Below are positions 30,601 to 39,167 of a stretch of 64,000 nt of DNA, piece by piece; the stretch's first letter is position 1; each line of letters begins with the position of its first letter. A program made the translations under genes and the position numbers. The notes below the pieces were generated by a model. That model worked only from the letters and a program-made list of their open reading frames with translations, made no database searches and was not told the DNA's origin. Source of the stretch: Capsulimonas corticalis (GTDB taxonomy: Bacteria; Armatimonadota; Armatimonadia; Armatimonadales; Capsulimonadaceae). The stretch lies in assembly GCF_003574315.2 (NCBI RefSeq), contig NZ_AP025739.1, forward strand, positions 5,890,001 to 5,954,000, given 5' to 3'.

Positions 30601-30748
30601 GGTTGCGCGCGACGATAGTAACGAACAAACCTCCCACAAAAGCGAGCAGCAACAGAACGAGCAGCGCGATGACAATCGTCTGGCCCTGCCGCGCCTTGCG
30701 GCGAAATGGAGATTTACTGACAACAAGAATACTGGATTTGCTCTTCAT
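27614..30748 (-). CDS. Oversized PilX-like pilus assembly protein, 1044 aa
   Basis: After a short basic leader (SPFRRKARQG) comes one hydrophobic helix, QTIVIALLVLLLLAFVGG (about residues 23-40), then LFVTIVARNL and a hydrophilic helix with ADDYAQSGLRFADDQLR. This is the pattern of PilX N-terminal segments, in which the usual FTLxE is replaced by Gly-Gln-Thr. The remaining 970 residues are beta-rich and exported, including stacked strands such as IVIVAEGNVRVHGIIS and ITIVTNATAYVEGNLL near 640. Classical PilX has under 200 residues. Position between PilW-like and propeller genes matches the fimT-pilVWX-pilY1 order. The ribosome site before ATG 30748 is weak. Confidence 0.75.
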   Translation of the reverse strand: MKSKSSILVVSKSPFRRKARQGQTIVIALLVLLLLAFVGGLFVTIVARNLVNAHTAGTVQTADDYAQSGLRFADDQLRTSVEGADWRPPIAIMANLTPAQTAALRKDPDYDYLSQRYARYNTGNGRFLIRVTYDPLGSQFNPKNTQPAVFDPKNPGAPVATDPLARYIKIEAVGREGNIDPKDPTTFPRAARGTQIAKLVAYKPIGITDYARFITDVDRRSDIASIGVPSIYDANLNDITTPGVFDFYGKTSESRSAQIRSFGVATTLGASDAYIAQPDPSTSFTFLLPNPNAGSGASPANGTNIAAGGGAFRSNSSVRFYGKNTIYLNRPDTANTATPSLSDQIEINGDLILDHFDPSVQTGGLSDLTKQPSNLAFAYSSDPAVSSVPVYPSSDPSFQTFGGAVRDGRSGSSGNDANGFARQIKRLDPPKIDNVDSVTSMSRYRSMAINSPIRDGVTNPMPDASQNGYGQTVYINNSSDVQSESIGVTGGGTLVDQWLNRNHANDNPLTSKGGWVGDIYVPPGVEIVFGRLPFAAGTLQGQYGITLIRHDQTANNTIFQWLDPTDKNSGSSVMYIPFRDFYSGVASGNINRDIVIVAEGNVRVHGIISADPNDSPVPTDNDDPLARHITIVTNATAYVEGNLLKGNPNSSIAVLARDYVCVNTTQFTAGPMVSNPVLGVLPPSTNSGDITKLDFTPKDGLLPSLVQEFNFGLPNGGKPSQYQTLALYYSAGPDSSTAGNTDIKFSLYNPRTNLVASFTPGLTNPQDDASAFYKNTMLNPAVHMTVDMSTLQIDSTGKTLLNILEDEPLQLWTSRLNGIQAANNTSQLLLERAAVLPMDIRIEAILYAQNKSFFVIPGQWFNSDGGDTVKNYAVTDARKATPNGFYIDRGTLLDNTLPDQSRYPFNGQPIDMKIIISGAVSEAHPADISAQNAWMQKWGWIPQYHGSMIGGIPSARGEQTIAEERAGIGHVLPNAPYNVSNDHPGDGLTIIYNPQCAFPYTYDTTTHLATVLRCDSYGNPLPFAPRLPVCDGLLYAGQAADDRP

Positions 30749-30771
30749 CGAAACCGTGCCTATACTGCCGC

Positions 30772-32850
30772 TTAGCGGTTGCTGTTGCCAACTTTGACAT
30801 TGCTGCTGGCGCTGACGATTTGCGCCAGGCTACCGGAGGTGGGATAAAGCCTGACTCCAATGGTCACACCGATCAAATCGCGGCTCTGATAATCAACACG
30901 CACGCTCATAGGCGCCGCCGGGTTGCTCAAATCTCTCGGCTTAGTCTGGTCGACAACTGTAAGGTTCGACTGATACTGCCAGACAATAGAGACGGGCAGC
31001 CCATTAGCCGAAGGATTGAACAAGATCGTTCCCTGCTCATAGTCCACGAGATATTCATTGTCGCCAGGGGACTCACCCGGTCCTACCGGCGTATATAAAA
31101 TCGTCTCCGCCACTCCTGGGTTCGCTGTTGGAATTGCCTCTCGCTTTGGCCCATAAACCCGGACCGATCCAGGCGTCACGATCGCGTTCGTCACCGTAAC
31201 GAGTGGCGATTTTGGTAATACTTTAAGATCAACAGAATTCGCCGCGCTCGGAGCCAGACCAACCGTCGTGTCCCACGAAGTATTGGCTCGCTTCGTTCGA
31301 ATTTCGAGATCTGTTCCTGTGTATAAGTCTGGATCAGGCAATGCATTGACGGCAAACGAGATCGTTCCGCTATCCGGATTAACGACAGCTGGCACATAAT
31401 CCGGAGTCGCAATTCCCTTAACCGGAGCTCCATATGTCACATTATAGACAGCCGCTGGCGTCGCCGACAGGAAATATTCAACCAAGTCACCAGCCGCAAT
31501 GCCGAGACTAGTATTATCAATCGGGGAACGCTCAATGCGATACTTCGCTCCGGCAGGCAGAGCATTCGGATCAGCCGCAGCTCCATTGATCGCCGAGTAA
31601 AAGTTGATCGTGAAAGGTTGATTCCAAGCCTGACCCTCCGTGCGATAGACAGACGGAATGAATGGCAGACCATTATTGTCCGCCGCCTTCTCTGGCACGC
31701 CGGCCCCAACATAATCCGTATTTGTCGCCGGGGTTGCATCATTGGTAATAGTTGGCTTGAACGTCACGCTCGTATTGACGACTGGATATGCGGAGGTAGG
31801 GATAACAGAATCCTGCATTGCGCCGTAATGGGCAATCCCTTTGAAAGTCCCCGAGGCGTCATAAGCAATCGAGCCGTCCGAATTGTGCGGAAGCATCAAC
31901 AAATCAACTTTAGGGGCGCCGATCACATGCTGAGCAATTTTTTCCCACTGCACGAGCCGATTATTATGAGCTGTTACCTGGGCGGCAGTATAGGGATTGT
32001 GCCCGGCGTCCAGCCAATTGACATCTGACGTCGAGACTTTCCGGAAGAAGTCCGGATCATCAAAAATCGGCGACTGCTGATTATCCGGTGTGGCGCCCGA
32101 CTCATCTGGCACATCAAACAAAAGATATTTACCCGTTTGTGGGTCTGTCGCCTGGGGTCTGAACTGTGCGCGATATAACACGTAAGTATTGTCATCGCCA
32201 TTGGAGGCGCCCGATCCCTCATGCACGTTTCGATAAGGCTTTTCCGGGTTTTGGAGGCCAACAAAGTAACGCACCATCGTCGTTCCAGGCGCGATCGGCA
32301 GCAATAGACCGGTTGGACGCACGACTTGAACTCCATTGACTGTTTCGATGACAATTGGCTCGTTGTCTAATGTCGGGTCCGCATAACGTCCTGACTGCTT
32401 TCGCGGAAGCACAAAGTCCAGTTTGGCGTTGAAGGCGTGTCCAAAAGTAGTTTGCCCAACATTAAAGTTGGGAATCTCCAGATTCAGGAAGTTGCTAAAA
32501 CGCTCATAAGGATATCCGGTGTTAGGATCGACAGACGCTGCGGATGCTCCGACAAAAGGATGGCTGGCGTTGTCGTAAACATAGGCCGCACTTCCAAGCT
32601 CACGAGTTACAACCTCCATCGTCTTACGGGCAGAGTCCTGAGCGGCGGCGGTCGCCTGCGCTTGCTGCGTGAGTGAGAGCGAATCCACAAGTGGCTTAAG
32701 CAGGAGGCCAAAAAGCAGCACCGAGATCGCGATCACGACGAGCAGCTCGACGAGCGTAAACCCAGCCCTCGCGTCAGCGCGAGCGGTCGTGTTTCCTGAT
32801 TTTTCAGAATGGACGTTAGTGTGTCGCATAAATCTCTTCAATGTGTGCAT
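30772..32850 (-). CDS. PilW-like prepilin with large C-terminal domain, 692 aa
   Basis: A type IV prepilin signal is clear: ADARAG cut before FTLVELLVVIAISVLLFGLLL, with Glu at mature position 5. After the helix, SLTQQAQATAAAQDSARKTMEVVTRELGSAAYVYDN resembles PilW N-terminal regions. The remaining 600 residues are beta-rich and unusually long (PilW is usually near 300). ATG 32850 shares a base with the stop of the gene before (TAATG), which suggests coupled translation. ATG 32829 would give a shorter leader and is an alternative. It should be processed by PilD and sit at the pilus tip or initiation complex. Confidence 0.82.
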   Translation of the reverse strand: MHTLKRFMRHTNVHSEKSGNTTARADARAGFTLVELLVVIAISVLLFGLLLKPLVDSLSLTQQAQATAAAQDSARKTMEVVTRELGSAAYVYDNASHPFVGASAASVDPNTGYPYERFSNFLNLEIPNFNVGQTTFGHAFNAKLDFVLPRKQSGRYADPTLDNEPIVIETVNGVQVVRPTGLLLPIAPGTTMVRYFVGLQNPEKPYRNVHEGSGASNGDDNTYVLYRAQFRPQATDPQTGKYLLFDVPDESGATPDNQQSPIFDDPDFFRKVSTSDVNWLDAGHNPYTAAQVTAHNNRLVQWEKIAQHVIGAPKVDLLMLPHNSDGSIAYDASGTFKGIAHYGAMQDSVIPTSAYPVVNTSVTFKPTITNDATPATNTDYVGAGVPEKAADNNGLPFIPSVYRTEGQAWNQPFTINFYSAINGAAADPNALPAGAKYRIERSPIDNTSLGIAAGDLVEYFLSATPAAVYNVTYGAPVKGIATPDYVPAVVNPDSGTISFAVNALPDPDLYTGTDLEIRTKRANTSWDTTVGLAPSAANSVDLKVLPKSPLVTVTNAIVTPGSVRVYGPKREAIPTANPGVAETILYTPVGPGESPGDNEYLVDYEQGTILFNPSANGLPVSIVWQYQSNLTVVDQTKPRDLSNPAAPMSVRVDYQSRDLIGVTIGVRLYPTSGSLAQIVSASSNVKVGNSNR

Positions 32851-34772
32851 TATTGAGTGCGTGGCAGCAACGTGTCGATCACACGATGCTTCCACTGGTC
32901 GTTCTCACGCCAGACCACAATCGCGTTCGCGGAGACTCCGCGAACGGAGGTAATGGTCACTGGTTTCGTACTATCGTAATTCGCTAACTGCGCTATACCC
33001 GCCAAGGGAATAAAGCCAACGGATTTCCCATTCAAAATAACCGGCTGATTGATTGCCGAACTCGTGGTCGGCAGGGGAACCCTGTATCCATTGCCGCTCG
33101 AGTCATAATAGTTGACTGTGCCGGAAATCGAAACCGTCTTTCCAAAATCGCAGAACGGAAAGTCAACGCCTTGAACGTTGCCGCTCGCATCCACATTCAC
33201 GCCGTAGAGATTGACGGGCCCAAGGTAACCTGGACGAGGCGCTGTTAAATCACTAGACTTCGTAGCGGCGGTATAGTAAGCCGGCGCCTTTTGTATCGCG
33301 ACGCCCCAATCCGCCTGTCCCATATAATAGATTCGCAGGTGCAGGCCGTTTGAGTTGGGTGTCGCAGCCGGATCGTTATAAACGGTGTCGACTGGCGCCG
33401 CTCCCGCCTTAGGAAACGTCACTCGGCCATTCTTATAGCTGATCCCGACTTTTGTCTTATCCGTGGCGTCCCCATCTAAGTCAACGGCATTGGCGGAGCT
33501 GCTGAAAAGCTCACTATCTCCGTTTTCCAGATTGCAAATGATCAGATCCGCCGGAGCCAATGGGCCAAAGATCCCCGAGAAGAGTGTTTGATCGTACTGC
33601 GCGTCACCGATTTTTTTCAAATTGTCGATCGCGAGCCTTATCGTCCGATCCTCACTGACAACAGGTAAATCGCGATCTTCATGCAGAAGATGCCAGTCGT
33701 AAACATTGTAAGAGATGCGAGCTTTCAACGGCTGAGCGCCGTTACCGCCTGCGCCCAGAGGGTTAAAATCCAGAACTCCCATATTGACGCTTGGACCGAC
33801 ATTCCCTTTGCGAAGCTGGAACTCGTAAGGATCCGCAGACCATTTACTCGTGATAGTATCGTTGGGGGTAGTCGGAGCATCGCCGCCATCCAGCAGCGTA
33901 AAGGGTCGGTATAAGACTGCCGAGCCTTTGATCCAATTGACAGTTAATGGAAGCGCCGCTCCGTTTACGACGCTAACAACCGGCATCGCATCCCAGGTAT
34001 CGCCCAATCCTGCAGGAACCAAATACTCGCAAATACCTACGCCCGCGTCCGTCATTACCGAAAATTCAAATCTCTGGGCATAGGACGCACTTGGGACGGC
34101 AATCAAATGCCGATCATAATCGATCAGATACTCAGAATTCCCGCTTGTGAGCAGTCCTTTAGGATCGTCCACGGCAGCGGTTCCATCTTGCGACGTGATC
34201 GAATTGTCCGTTGTCGACCCTGAGGGAAGGCTGCTTGCTATGCGCGCGGTCCACGGCGCGCTAGTGACGGTGATGCTGTTACCGGGGTCGATAACTCGAG
34301 GCATCATATGATTGACGACGGCGGGACCGTAATTCAAGACATGGACGCTTGCCCAGCTATATTGACCATTCGCCGGCGTGACGGCGCGGGCAGGCGGTAC
34401 GGTAATCGTCTCATTGACGACGCGGCGCGCTTTGTTGATATCCATGTAAGCCGGATCTTTGGGATCCAGCTTCCATTTACCGGTATCGTCAGGCGCCGTT
34501 GTCGGATCGTAGCCGATATCGTCGCGGTAGATATAGATGCCGTCGGCAATGGCGCTGTTGTCCTTGCTGACGCTTTCCAAAAGCGATCCGCCCATGCGCT
34601 GCGCGACTCCATTGTTTTGCGCGGCGCGGAAGACGAGAAAGCCTGCCGGGAAGAGACGAATCACGCTAAGGATCCCGAAAACCAGGATCACGAGCACGAC
34701 CAGGATCTCAATCAGCGATGTTCCTCGCCGGGCGGCGTTACGGTTAGTAGTTTGTGCGTACACAGAATTCAT
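32850..34772 (-). CDS. PilV-like prepilin with large C-terminal domain, 640 aa
   Basis: The prepilin cleavage motif AARRG|TSLIEILVVLVILVFG is followed by ILSVIRLFPAGFLVFRAAQNN, the pattern of PilV minor pilins, with Thr at mature position 1 and Glu at 5. The tail of about 600 residues is beta-rich and has no motif I recognise; PilV proteins usually have under 200 residues. The gene follows the two short prepilins and overlaps the PilW-like gene by one base, so the three are co-transcribed. ATG 34772 lacks a strong ribosome site. Confidence 0.82.
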   Translation of the reverse strand: MNSVYAQTTNRNAARRGTSLIEILVVLVILVFGILSVIRLFPAGFLVFRAAQNNGVAQRMGGSLLESVSKDNSAIADGIYIYRDDIGYDPTTAPDDTGKWKLDPKDPAYMDINKARRVVNETITVPPARAVTPANGQYSWASVHVLNYGPAVVNHMMPRVIDPGNSITVTSAPWTARIASSLPSGSTTDNSITSQDGTAAVDDPKGLLTSGNSEYLIDYDRHLIAVPSASYAQRFEFSVMTDAGVGICEYLVPAGLGDTWDAMPVVSVVNGAALPLTVNWIKGSAVLYRPFTLLDGGDAPTTPNDTITSKWSADPYEFQLRKGNVGPSVNMGVLDFNPLGAGGNGAQPLKARISYNVYDWHLLHEDRDLPVVSEDRTIRLAIDNLKKIGDAQYDQTLFSGIFGPLAPADLIICNLENGDSELFSSSANAVDLDGDATDKTKVGISYKNGRVTFPKAGAAPVDTVYNDPAATPNSNGLHLRIYYMGQADWGVAIQKAPAYYTAATKSSDLTAPRPGYLGPVNLYGVNVDASGNVQGVDFPFCDFGKTVSISGTVNYYDSSGNGYRVPLPTTSSAINQPVILNGKSVGFIPLAGIAQLANYDSTKPVTITSVRGVSANAIVVWRENDQWKHRVIDTLLPRTQ

Positions 34773-34805
34773 AAGCGCTCACACGAGCCGTCGGCGGCTG
34801 TATCC

Positions 34806-35717
34806 TTACGGCTTGATTTGCCAAAAATTCGCGGCGCTCACTGCACCGGTCGGCGTCGCCACGGAATCCGAGCCGCCAGCAGCGTTCAAAAACACCGAGG
34901 CGTCAACGGCCTTTGCGGAGCCACTTTCCCACAGCACCAGGACCTTGTTAGCATATGGGACATGATAACTGGTAGACGCCACATAAGTCGACGAAGGCGG
35001 GTTCTGCCACCGCAGCTGTCGTTTGTAAACATCAGCCGGCTGCTCCGAGGGACTTTTCGCCGTCAAGCCAGTAGCCGGTGAGCCATCCGAGGTAATCCCC
35101 GTCCAGGAACTGCTGTATCGTGTCACGTATGTATTTGGATCCGTCTTATTCGTCCCAAGGATTAGCGGGCTGCTGTCGTAGGCGTCCGAGGTGTAAAACG
35201 CAACGGTCTTGGTCTGAATGGAGCCATCCGTATTCAAAAAGATCGTGTCCGAACTATGCACCTTTGTGTAGTCGTTGTTTGGATTGTTGCCATCGGTAAA
35301 CGCGTTGACATCACGAATGTACTCCGGATATAGACCGTCGAAGTATTGATCGACGGCTGATTGATATCCAGGAACGGGATTCGCCACATTCGCCGCGTCC
35401 GCCGCCTGCGCCACATCGTAAGCCTTGTCCATTGCGGCATAGGTCGCTCCAATGGTCGGATACGTATCGGGCAGCGCTTCGCCGAACAAGCTGTGCGGGT
35501 ACGTCTTATGATCGAGACGATATTGCTCAAGCTTAGTGGAGATATCGTGAAGATTCGAAAGCGACGTCTTCTGACGGCCGTTTTCACGCACCGTCGCGAA
35601 CACCGGGAAGATGATGGCGGCGAGCAGCGCGATGATGGCTATCACGACGAGAAGCTCAATCAATGAGAACCCGCCGGCGGCGATATTTGACTTCGGTTTG
35701 ACTGCTGTTTGTTTCAT
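34806..35717 (-). CDS. Short type IV prepilin / pseudopilin, paralogue B
   Basis: The 303-aa protein has a prepilin signal NIAAGG|FSLIELLVVIAIIALLAAI and the class-typical FPVFATVRENGRQKTSLSNLHD after it. It is a paralogue of the gene just upstream: shared elements include GLYPEYIRDVNAFTD against GLYPRYINDVSVFTD, the YTSDAYD/YTADAYD segment, and ends of the form VDASVF...NFW. Its ATG overlaps the upstream stop as ATGA, so start 35717 is preferred over the in-frame TTG at 35732. It may be a pilin or a minor pseudopilin. Confidence 0.87.
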   Translation of the reverse strand: MKQTAVKPKSNIAAGGFSLIELLVVIAIIALLAAIIFPVFATVRENGRQKTSLSNLHDISTKLEQYRLDHKTYPHSLFGEALPDTYPTIGATYAAMDKAYDVAQAADAANVANPVPGYQSAVDQYFDGLYPEYIRDVNAFTDGNNPNNDYTKVHSSDTIFLNTDGSIQTKTVAFYTSDAYDSSPLILGTNKTDPNTYVTRYSSSWTGITSDGSPATGLTAKSPSEQPADVYKRQLRWQNPPSSTYVASTSYHVPYANKVLVLWESGSAKAVDASVFLNAAGGSDSVATPTGAVSAANFWQIKP

Positions 35718-36505
35718 CGATGGAGTTTCCAAAAGTTCCCGCCGTTGTCGTCGAAAACCGACGCATCCAAAACTTTCACGTTGCCGCTTTGGAAGAGCAC
35801 GATTACTTTATTTTGATTCTTGACGTGATAGGTCGAGCTGGTAATATAAGTGTCGCCAGGAGGCGACGGAAAAATCGGCTGCCGCGCGTAGTCTCCAGGG
35901 GACAACGCGCCAGGACCAGTTAACGGAACCCAAGCCGGCTGATACCGCACGATCAGATTTGTATCATCGGTCGCGCTGGCGCCGGTGATTTTTGGATTAA
36001 GGTCATAAGCGTCAGCAGTATAGAATGTCGCTGACTGCGGAGTCAGAGAGCCATCTGTCCCGATCAGATTCACGGTCTTTTGAGTGACAGCATCAGGAGC
36101 GGCTGTGTTGTTTGGATCCGTAAAGACGCTAACATCATTGATATAGCGTGGATACAGACCGGGAAAATATTTGTTCGACAAACCAGCCGCCTTCGCAATT
36201 CCATAAGCGGAACCCATTGGAGCAAATGGAGGGCCAGAGGCCGTTGGATTGGCGGCAGTGAGCGCGGCGGGAACGGCATAGCCAAACAGGACTGGTGGTG
36301 CGGCGGACCGGTTGGCGAGGCGATAATCGGCGATGCCTTTAGAGATTGCTTTCAGGTTCGAGATCACTGTCGCCTGACGCCCTTTCTCACGCGCGGAGTT
36401 AAACACCGGGAAGATAATGGCGGCGAGCAGCGCGATGATGGCTATCACGACGAGGAGCTCGATCAGAGAAAATGCTTGACTAGTTTGACGACACGATTTT
36501 TTCAT
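35714..36505 (-). CDS. Short type IV prepilin / pseudopilin, paralogue A
   Basis: The 263-aa protein has the leader MKKSCRQTSQA before FSLIELLVVIAIIALLAAI, so the residue at -1 of the cleavage site is Ala, not the usual Gly. PilD enzymes tolerate Ala, but often poorly. FPVFNSAREKGRQATVISNLKAISKGIADYR follows, as in GspG/DUF1559-like pilins. It is the first prepilin gene after pilD, 164 bases downstream, and the closest relative of the next gene. A promoter of its own is possible but not clear. Confidence 0.87.
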   Translation of the reverse strand: MKKSCRQTSQAFSLIELLVVIAIIALLAAIIFPVFNSAREKGRQATVISNLKAISKGIADYRLANRSAAPPVLFGYAVPAALTAANPTASGPPFAPMGSAYGIAKAAGLSNKYFPGLYPRYINDVSVFTDPNNTAAPDAVTQKTVNLIGTDGSLTPQSATFYTADAYDLNPKITGASATDDTNLIVRYQPAWVPLTGPGALSPGDYARQPIFPSPPGDTYITSSTYHVKNQNKVIVLFQSGNVKVLDASVFDDNGGNFWKLHR

Positions 36506-36669
36506 ACGTACATTCCATAGTATCTTGCGTCGTTGCAGAGAAACCGGTCGGTACTACGAACCAGAGAAACGTGCTGTCTGGGTGTAGTGACAAGATCAAC
36601 TTATGGTTGACGACGCGGGCTGCTGTTATGTTCCCGGAAAGGAGAAAGATTTTTAAAATCTTTTTCGGC
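36506..36669 (-). other. Gap between pilD and the prepilin genes, with AT-rich palindrome
   Basis: The gap holds a near-palindrome around AAAGATTTTTAAAATCTTT (about 36646-36664), right after the pilD stop on the minus strand. This is an AT-only hairpin that could slow or process the transcript. No convincing -35/-10 pair precedes the prepilin gene. No coding region is visible. Confidence 0.4.
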
Positions 36670-37719
36670 CTACCATAAAATCCCTGGAGTATGCGAAAAT
36701 GGGCTTCCAGGGAAGGTCAAAAAGTTGCGCACGTACCACGCCACCATATCAGAACCAAAGAAGAGCGCGACCAGCGCGCCTATCACCATCGCCGGACCAA
36801 ACGGGATCGCCGTTCGGCCGCCCAGTTTGCGCCGCTGCTGCACGATCGTGACGATTCCGACAATAGCGCCAATGAAAATTGCGAAGAGCGCCGATTGAAG
36901 CGCCGCCACAAGATACAGATTCGCGCCGATGGCGGCCGCGAGCTTGCCGTCGCCCCCGCCCATTCCCCCAGCCTCTTCATCGGATTCGATCTCCTCGGCG
37001 GTGAAACCTTCAGTCGGCGGCGCGGGTTCGACGAAGCGGCGAAGCGGGGGGATCACATAACTGAGATAGTGCGCGACAATCAAGATCCAGTCGAGCACAT
37101 TATCACGGAGATATTCCCAGAATGCGGCGAAAAAGCTCTTGTTCTTGTCGATCATCGCGACGATGACGACATAGGACGCCAGCCCAATCCCATAGATGAT
37201 CGCGCTGTATCCCAGAGCGCCGATGATCGACGCCGGCATACGAACGCCAAAGATCGTCCCCCACTGTCCCGGCTCATGCAGATAAATCGCCGTCGCGTTG
37301 TGCGCGAAACCGATCAGGGCTGCGAACCAGTTCAAGCCGTCGGGAATGATGAAGTGCTCCAGGTCAATGAAGAACACGCAGATCATCGCCGCTGTGAACA
37401 GACAATAGAAAATGGTTGCGGGAACGCCGCCGAACCGCCACGCCACCGCCGCGAACAGCAGACCGGTGAGTAGTTCGATCGCGGGATACCGCCATGAAAT
37501 CGGCGAGCGGCAGTATCGGCAGCGCCGGCGAAGCGCGAGGAAAGAAAATACGGGGAACAGATCCAGTGTCCCCAGGCGATTCTCGCACCGGGGACAGTAG
37601 GACCAGGTCGGCTTTGCCACGCTTCCGCCGCGCGGCAGTCTCCAAATCACGACGTTCAGAAAGGAGCCAATGGCGATACCATAAAGGAAGGCGACAGCCA
37701 CCCACAACCAGAGACTCAC
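36670..37719 (-). CDS. pilD: Prepilin peptidase (leader peptidase/N-methyltransferase)
   Basis: The 349-aa membrane enzyme removes prepilin leaders and methylates the new N-terminus. The N-terminal SFLNVVIWRLPRG is followed by a four-cysteine zinc site (Cys42, 45, 67, 70). The aspartate protease pair is Asp119 (FFIDLEHFIIPDGLN) and Asp257 (GMGGGDGKLAAAIG, the GxGD motif). Between them the loop after the mid-protein helices is long, about 190-250, with a charged PPTEGFTAEEIESDEE stretch; typical PilD has about 290 residues. It starts 12 bases after pilC and should process the prepilins encoded just downstream. Confidence 0.95.
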   Translation of the reverse strand: MSLWLWVAVAFLYGIAIGSFLNVVIWRLPRGGSVAKPTWSYCPRCENRLGTLDLFPVFSFLALRRRCRYCRSPISWRYPAIELLTGLLFAAVAWRFGGVPATIFYCLFTAAMICVFFIDLEHFIIPDGLNWFAALIGFAHNATAIYLHEPGQWGTIFGVRMPASIIGALGYSAIIYGIGLASYVVIVAMIDKNKSFFAAFWEYLRDNVLDWILIVAHYLSYVIPPLRRFVEPAPPTEGFTAEEIESDEEAGGMGGGDGKLAAAIGANLYLVAALQSALFAIFIGAIVGIVTIVQQRRKLGGRTAIPFGPAMVIGALVALFFGSDMVAWYVRNFLTFPGSPFSHTPGILW

Positions 37720-37731
37720 GCAATACTCCCT

Positions 37732-38982
37732 TTAATCGCCGCCGCCCTTGTCGTCATCGCCGCTGCCGGACAGGTTCTGGATCAGCGAGACCATCGGCAT
37801 GAACATACCCAGAACAATCAAGAGAACGGCGACGCCGAGAAAACAAATCAGCAGCGGTTCGATCGCAGCGGCAAGCGAGGCCAGCGCCGCATCGACTTCA
37901 TCTTCGTAAAAGTCGGCGATCTTCCCCAGCATGGCGTCGAGCGAACCCGATTCCTCGCCGATGGAGATCATATGGATGACCATGGGAGGGAAGAGCTTCG
38001 ACTTGACCAGCGGATCACCGATCCGGTCTCCTTCACGGATACGCGCGCGCGCTTCCATAATGGCGTCGGACATGACGACATTTGAGACCGTGCCCGAGAC
38101 CGTTTCCAGCGCCTGCAAAATCGGAACGCCGGAGACCAGAAGCGTGCCCAGCGTTCGCGCGAAGCGCGCCAGGGCGACCTTATGGTTGAGCGGACCGAAG
38201 ACCGGCATCTTGATCATCAAACGGTCGAAGGCGTAACGGCCGAATTTCGTCTTAACGAAGGCCGTAAGCGCAATCCTGGACACGACGAAGATCGCGATAC
38301 ACCAGTACCATTTTCCTGTCAGGAAGTTGGAAAACGCCATCAAGCCAAGAGTAAGGGCCGGGAATTCCTTGACGCCCAGGTCTTTGAAGAGCTGGATAAA
38401 CTTCGGAACAACGAACGTACAAAGACCGACGACGATGCCGACGGCGGCGATGACGACGATCGTGGGATATGTCAGCGCCGATTTGACCTTGCGACGCAGC
38501 TCGACGTCCTTTTCCAAGAACGTGGAGAGACGCTGCAAGGTTTCTTCCAGAACGCCTCCTACCTCTCCGGCGCGGACAAGTCCGATGAAGAGGTTGTTGA
38601 AGACATTGGGATACTTGCCCATGCTGCGCGACAGCGACTGGCCGGCTTCGACTTCCTTCTGGATCTCCAGAAGAATTCGGCGCAGGCGCGCATTCGCGGT
38701 CTGCTCGCCGAGAACCGACAGACAGCGCACCAGCGAAACGCCGGCGTCGACCATCGTCGAGAACTGGCGGCACATAATGGAGAGCTCGGTCAGCTTGATC
38801 TTCTGGAGGTTGTCCAGAAACGATCCGCCGCCGGCCCGCTTCGCCTTCGACTGCTTGATCTCGGAGATAACGAAGCCCTGCTCGCGCAGACGCCTCGCGA
38901 GGACATCGGGGTTCTCCGCCTCCGAGGTTCCGTTTCGCAGTACGCCGGCGGCGTCACGGACGGAATATGCATATGTCGGCAT
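37732..38982 (-). CDS. pilC: Type IV pilus inner-membrane platform protein
   Basis: The 416-aa GspF-family protein has two related halves, each a cytoplasmic four-helix domain followed by membrane helices: LSIMCRQFSTMVDAGVSL near residue 68 with GLVRAGEVGGVLEETLQRL near 135, and KVALARFARTLGTLLVSGVPILQAL near 270 with MISIGEESGSLDAMLGKIA near 338. It anchors the PilB and PilT motors to the pilus base. Glycine-rich DDDKGGGD ends the protein. It is separated from pilT by 185 bases and from pilD by 12. Confidence 0.95.
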   Translation of the reverse strand: MPTYAYSVRDAAGVLRNGTSEAENPDVLARRLREQGFVISEIKQSKAKRAGGGSFLDNLQKIKLTELSIMCRQFSTMVDAGVSLVRCLSVLGEQTANARLRRILLEIQKEVEAGQSLSRSMGKYPNVFNNLFIGLVRAGEVGGVLEETLQRLSTFLEKDVELRRKVKSALTYPTIVVIAAVGIVVGLCTFVVPKFIQLFKDLGVKEFPALTLGLMAFSNFLTGKWYWCIAIFVVSRIALTAFVKTKFGRYAFDRLMIKMPVFGPLNHKVALARFARTLGTLLVSGVPILQALETVSGTVSNVVMSDAIMEARARIREGDRIGDPLVKSKLFPPMVIHMISIGEESGSLDAMLGKIADFYEDEVDAALASLAAAIEPLLICFLGVAVLLIVLGMFMPMVSLIQNLSGSGDDDKGGGD

Positions 38983-39102
38983 TTCTCAATCGCTCCCTTC
39001 ACAGCTGGGGCACGGATGCTTCGCCTGCTACTTATGAGCAGTCCGCTTGCTTTCGCCTTCAATTATGCCAGCAAGCGGCGCGAATTTCCTCTAATATTTT
39101 CG

Positions 39103-39141
39103 GTTATTATTTTTGGCCGATCCCAATTTTACAATAATAAC
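39103..39141 (-). other. AT-rich inverted repeat between pilT and pilC
   Basis: GTTATTATT (39103-39111) and AATAATAAC (39133-39141) form a perfect 9-bp inverted repeat in the 185-bp gap. The stem is AT only, so it is at most a weak RNA structure or a protein site. Confidence 0.35.
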
Positions 39142-39167
39142 GGAGTTTCGCTCCAAAACGGTTCGCG

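Noticed and set aside
36520-36535. GACGCAA on the minus strand before the prepilins, as in c-di-GMP-I riboswitches
   Set aside because: The other conserved elements of that riboswitch are absent and the position is next to the start codon.
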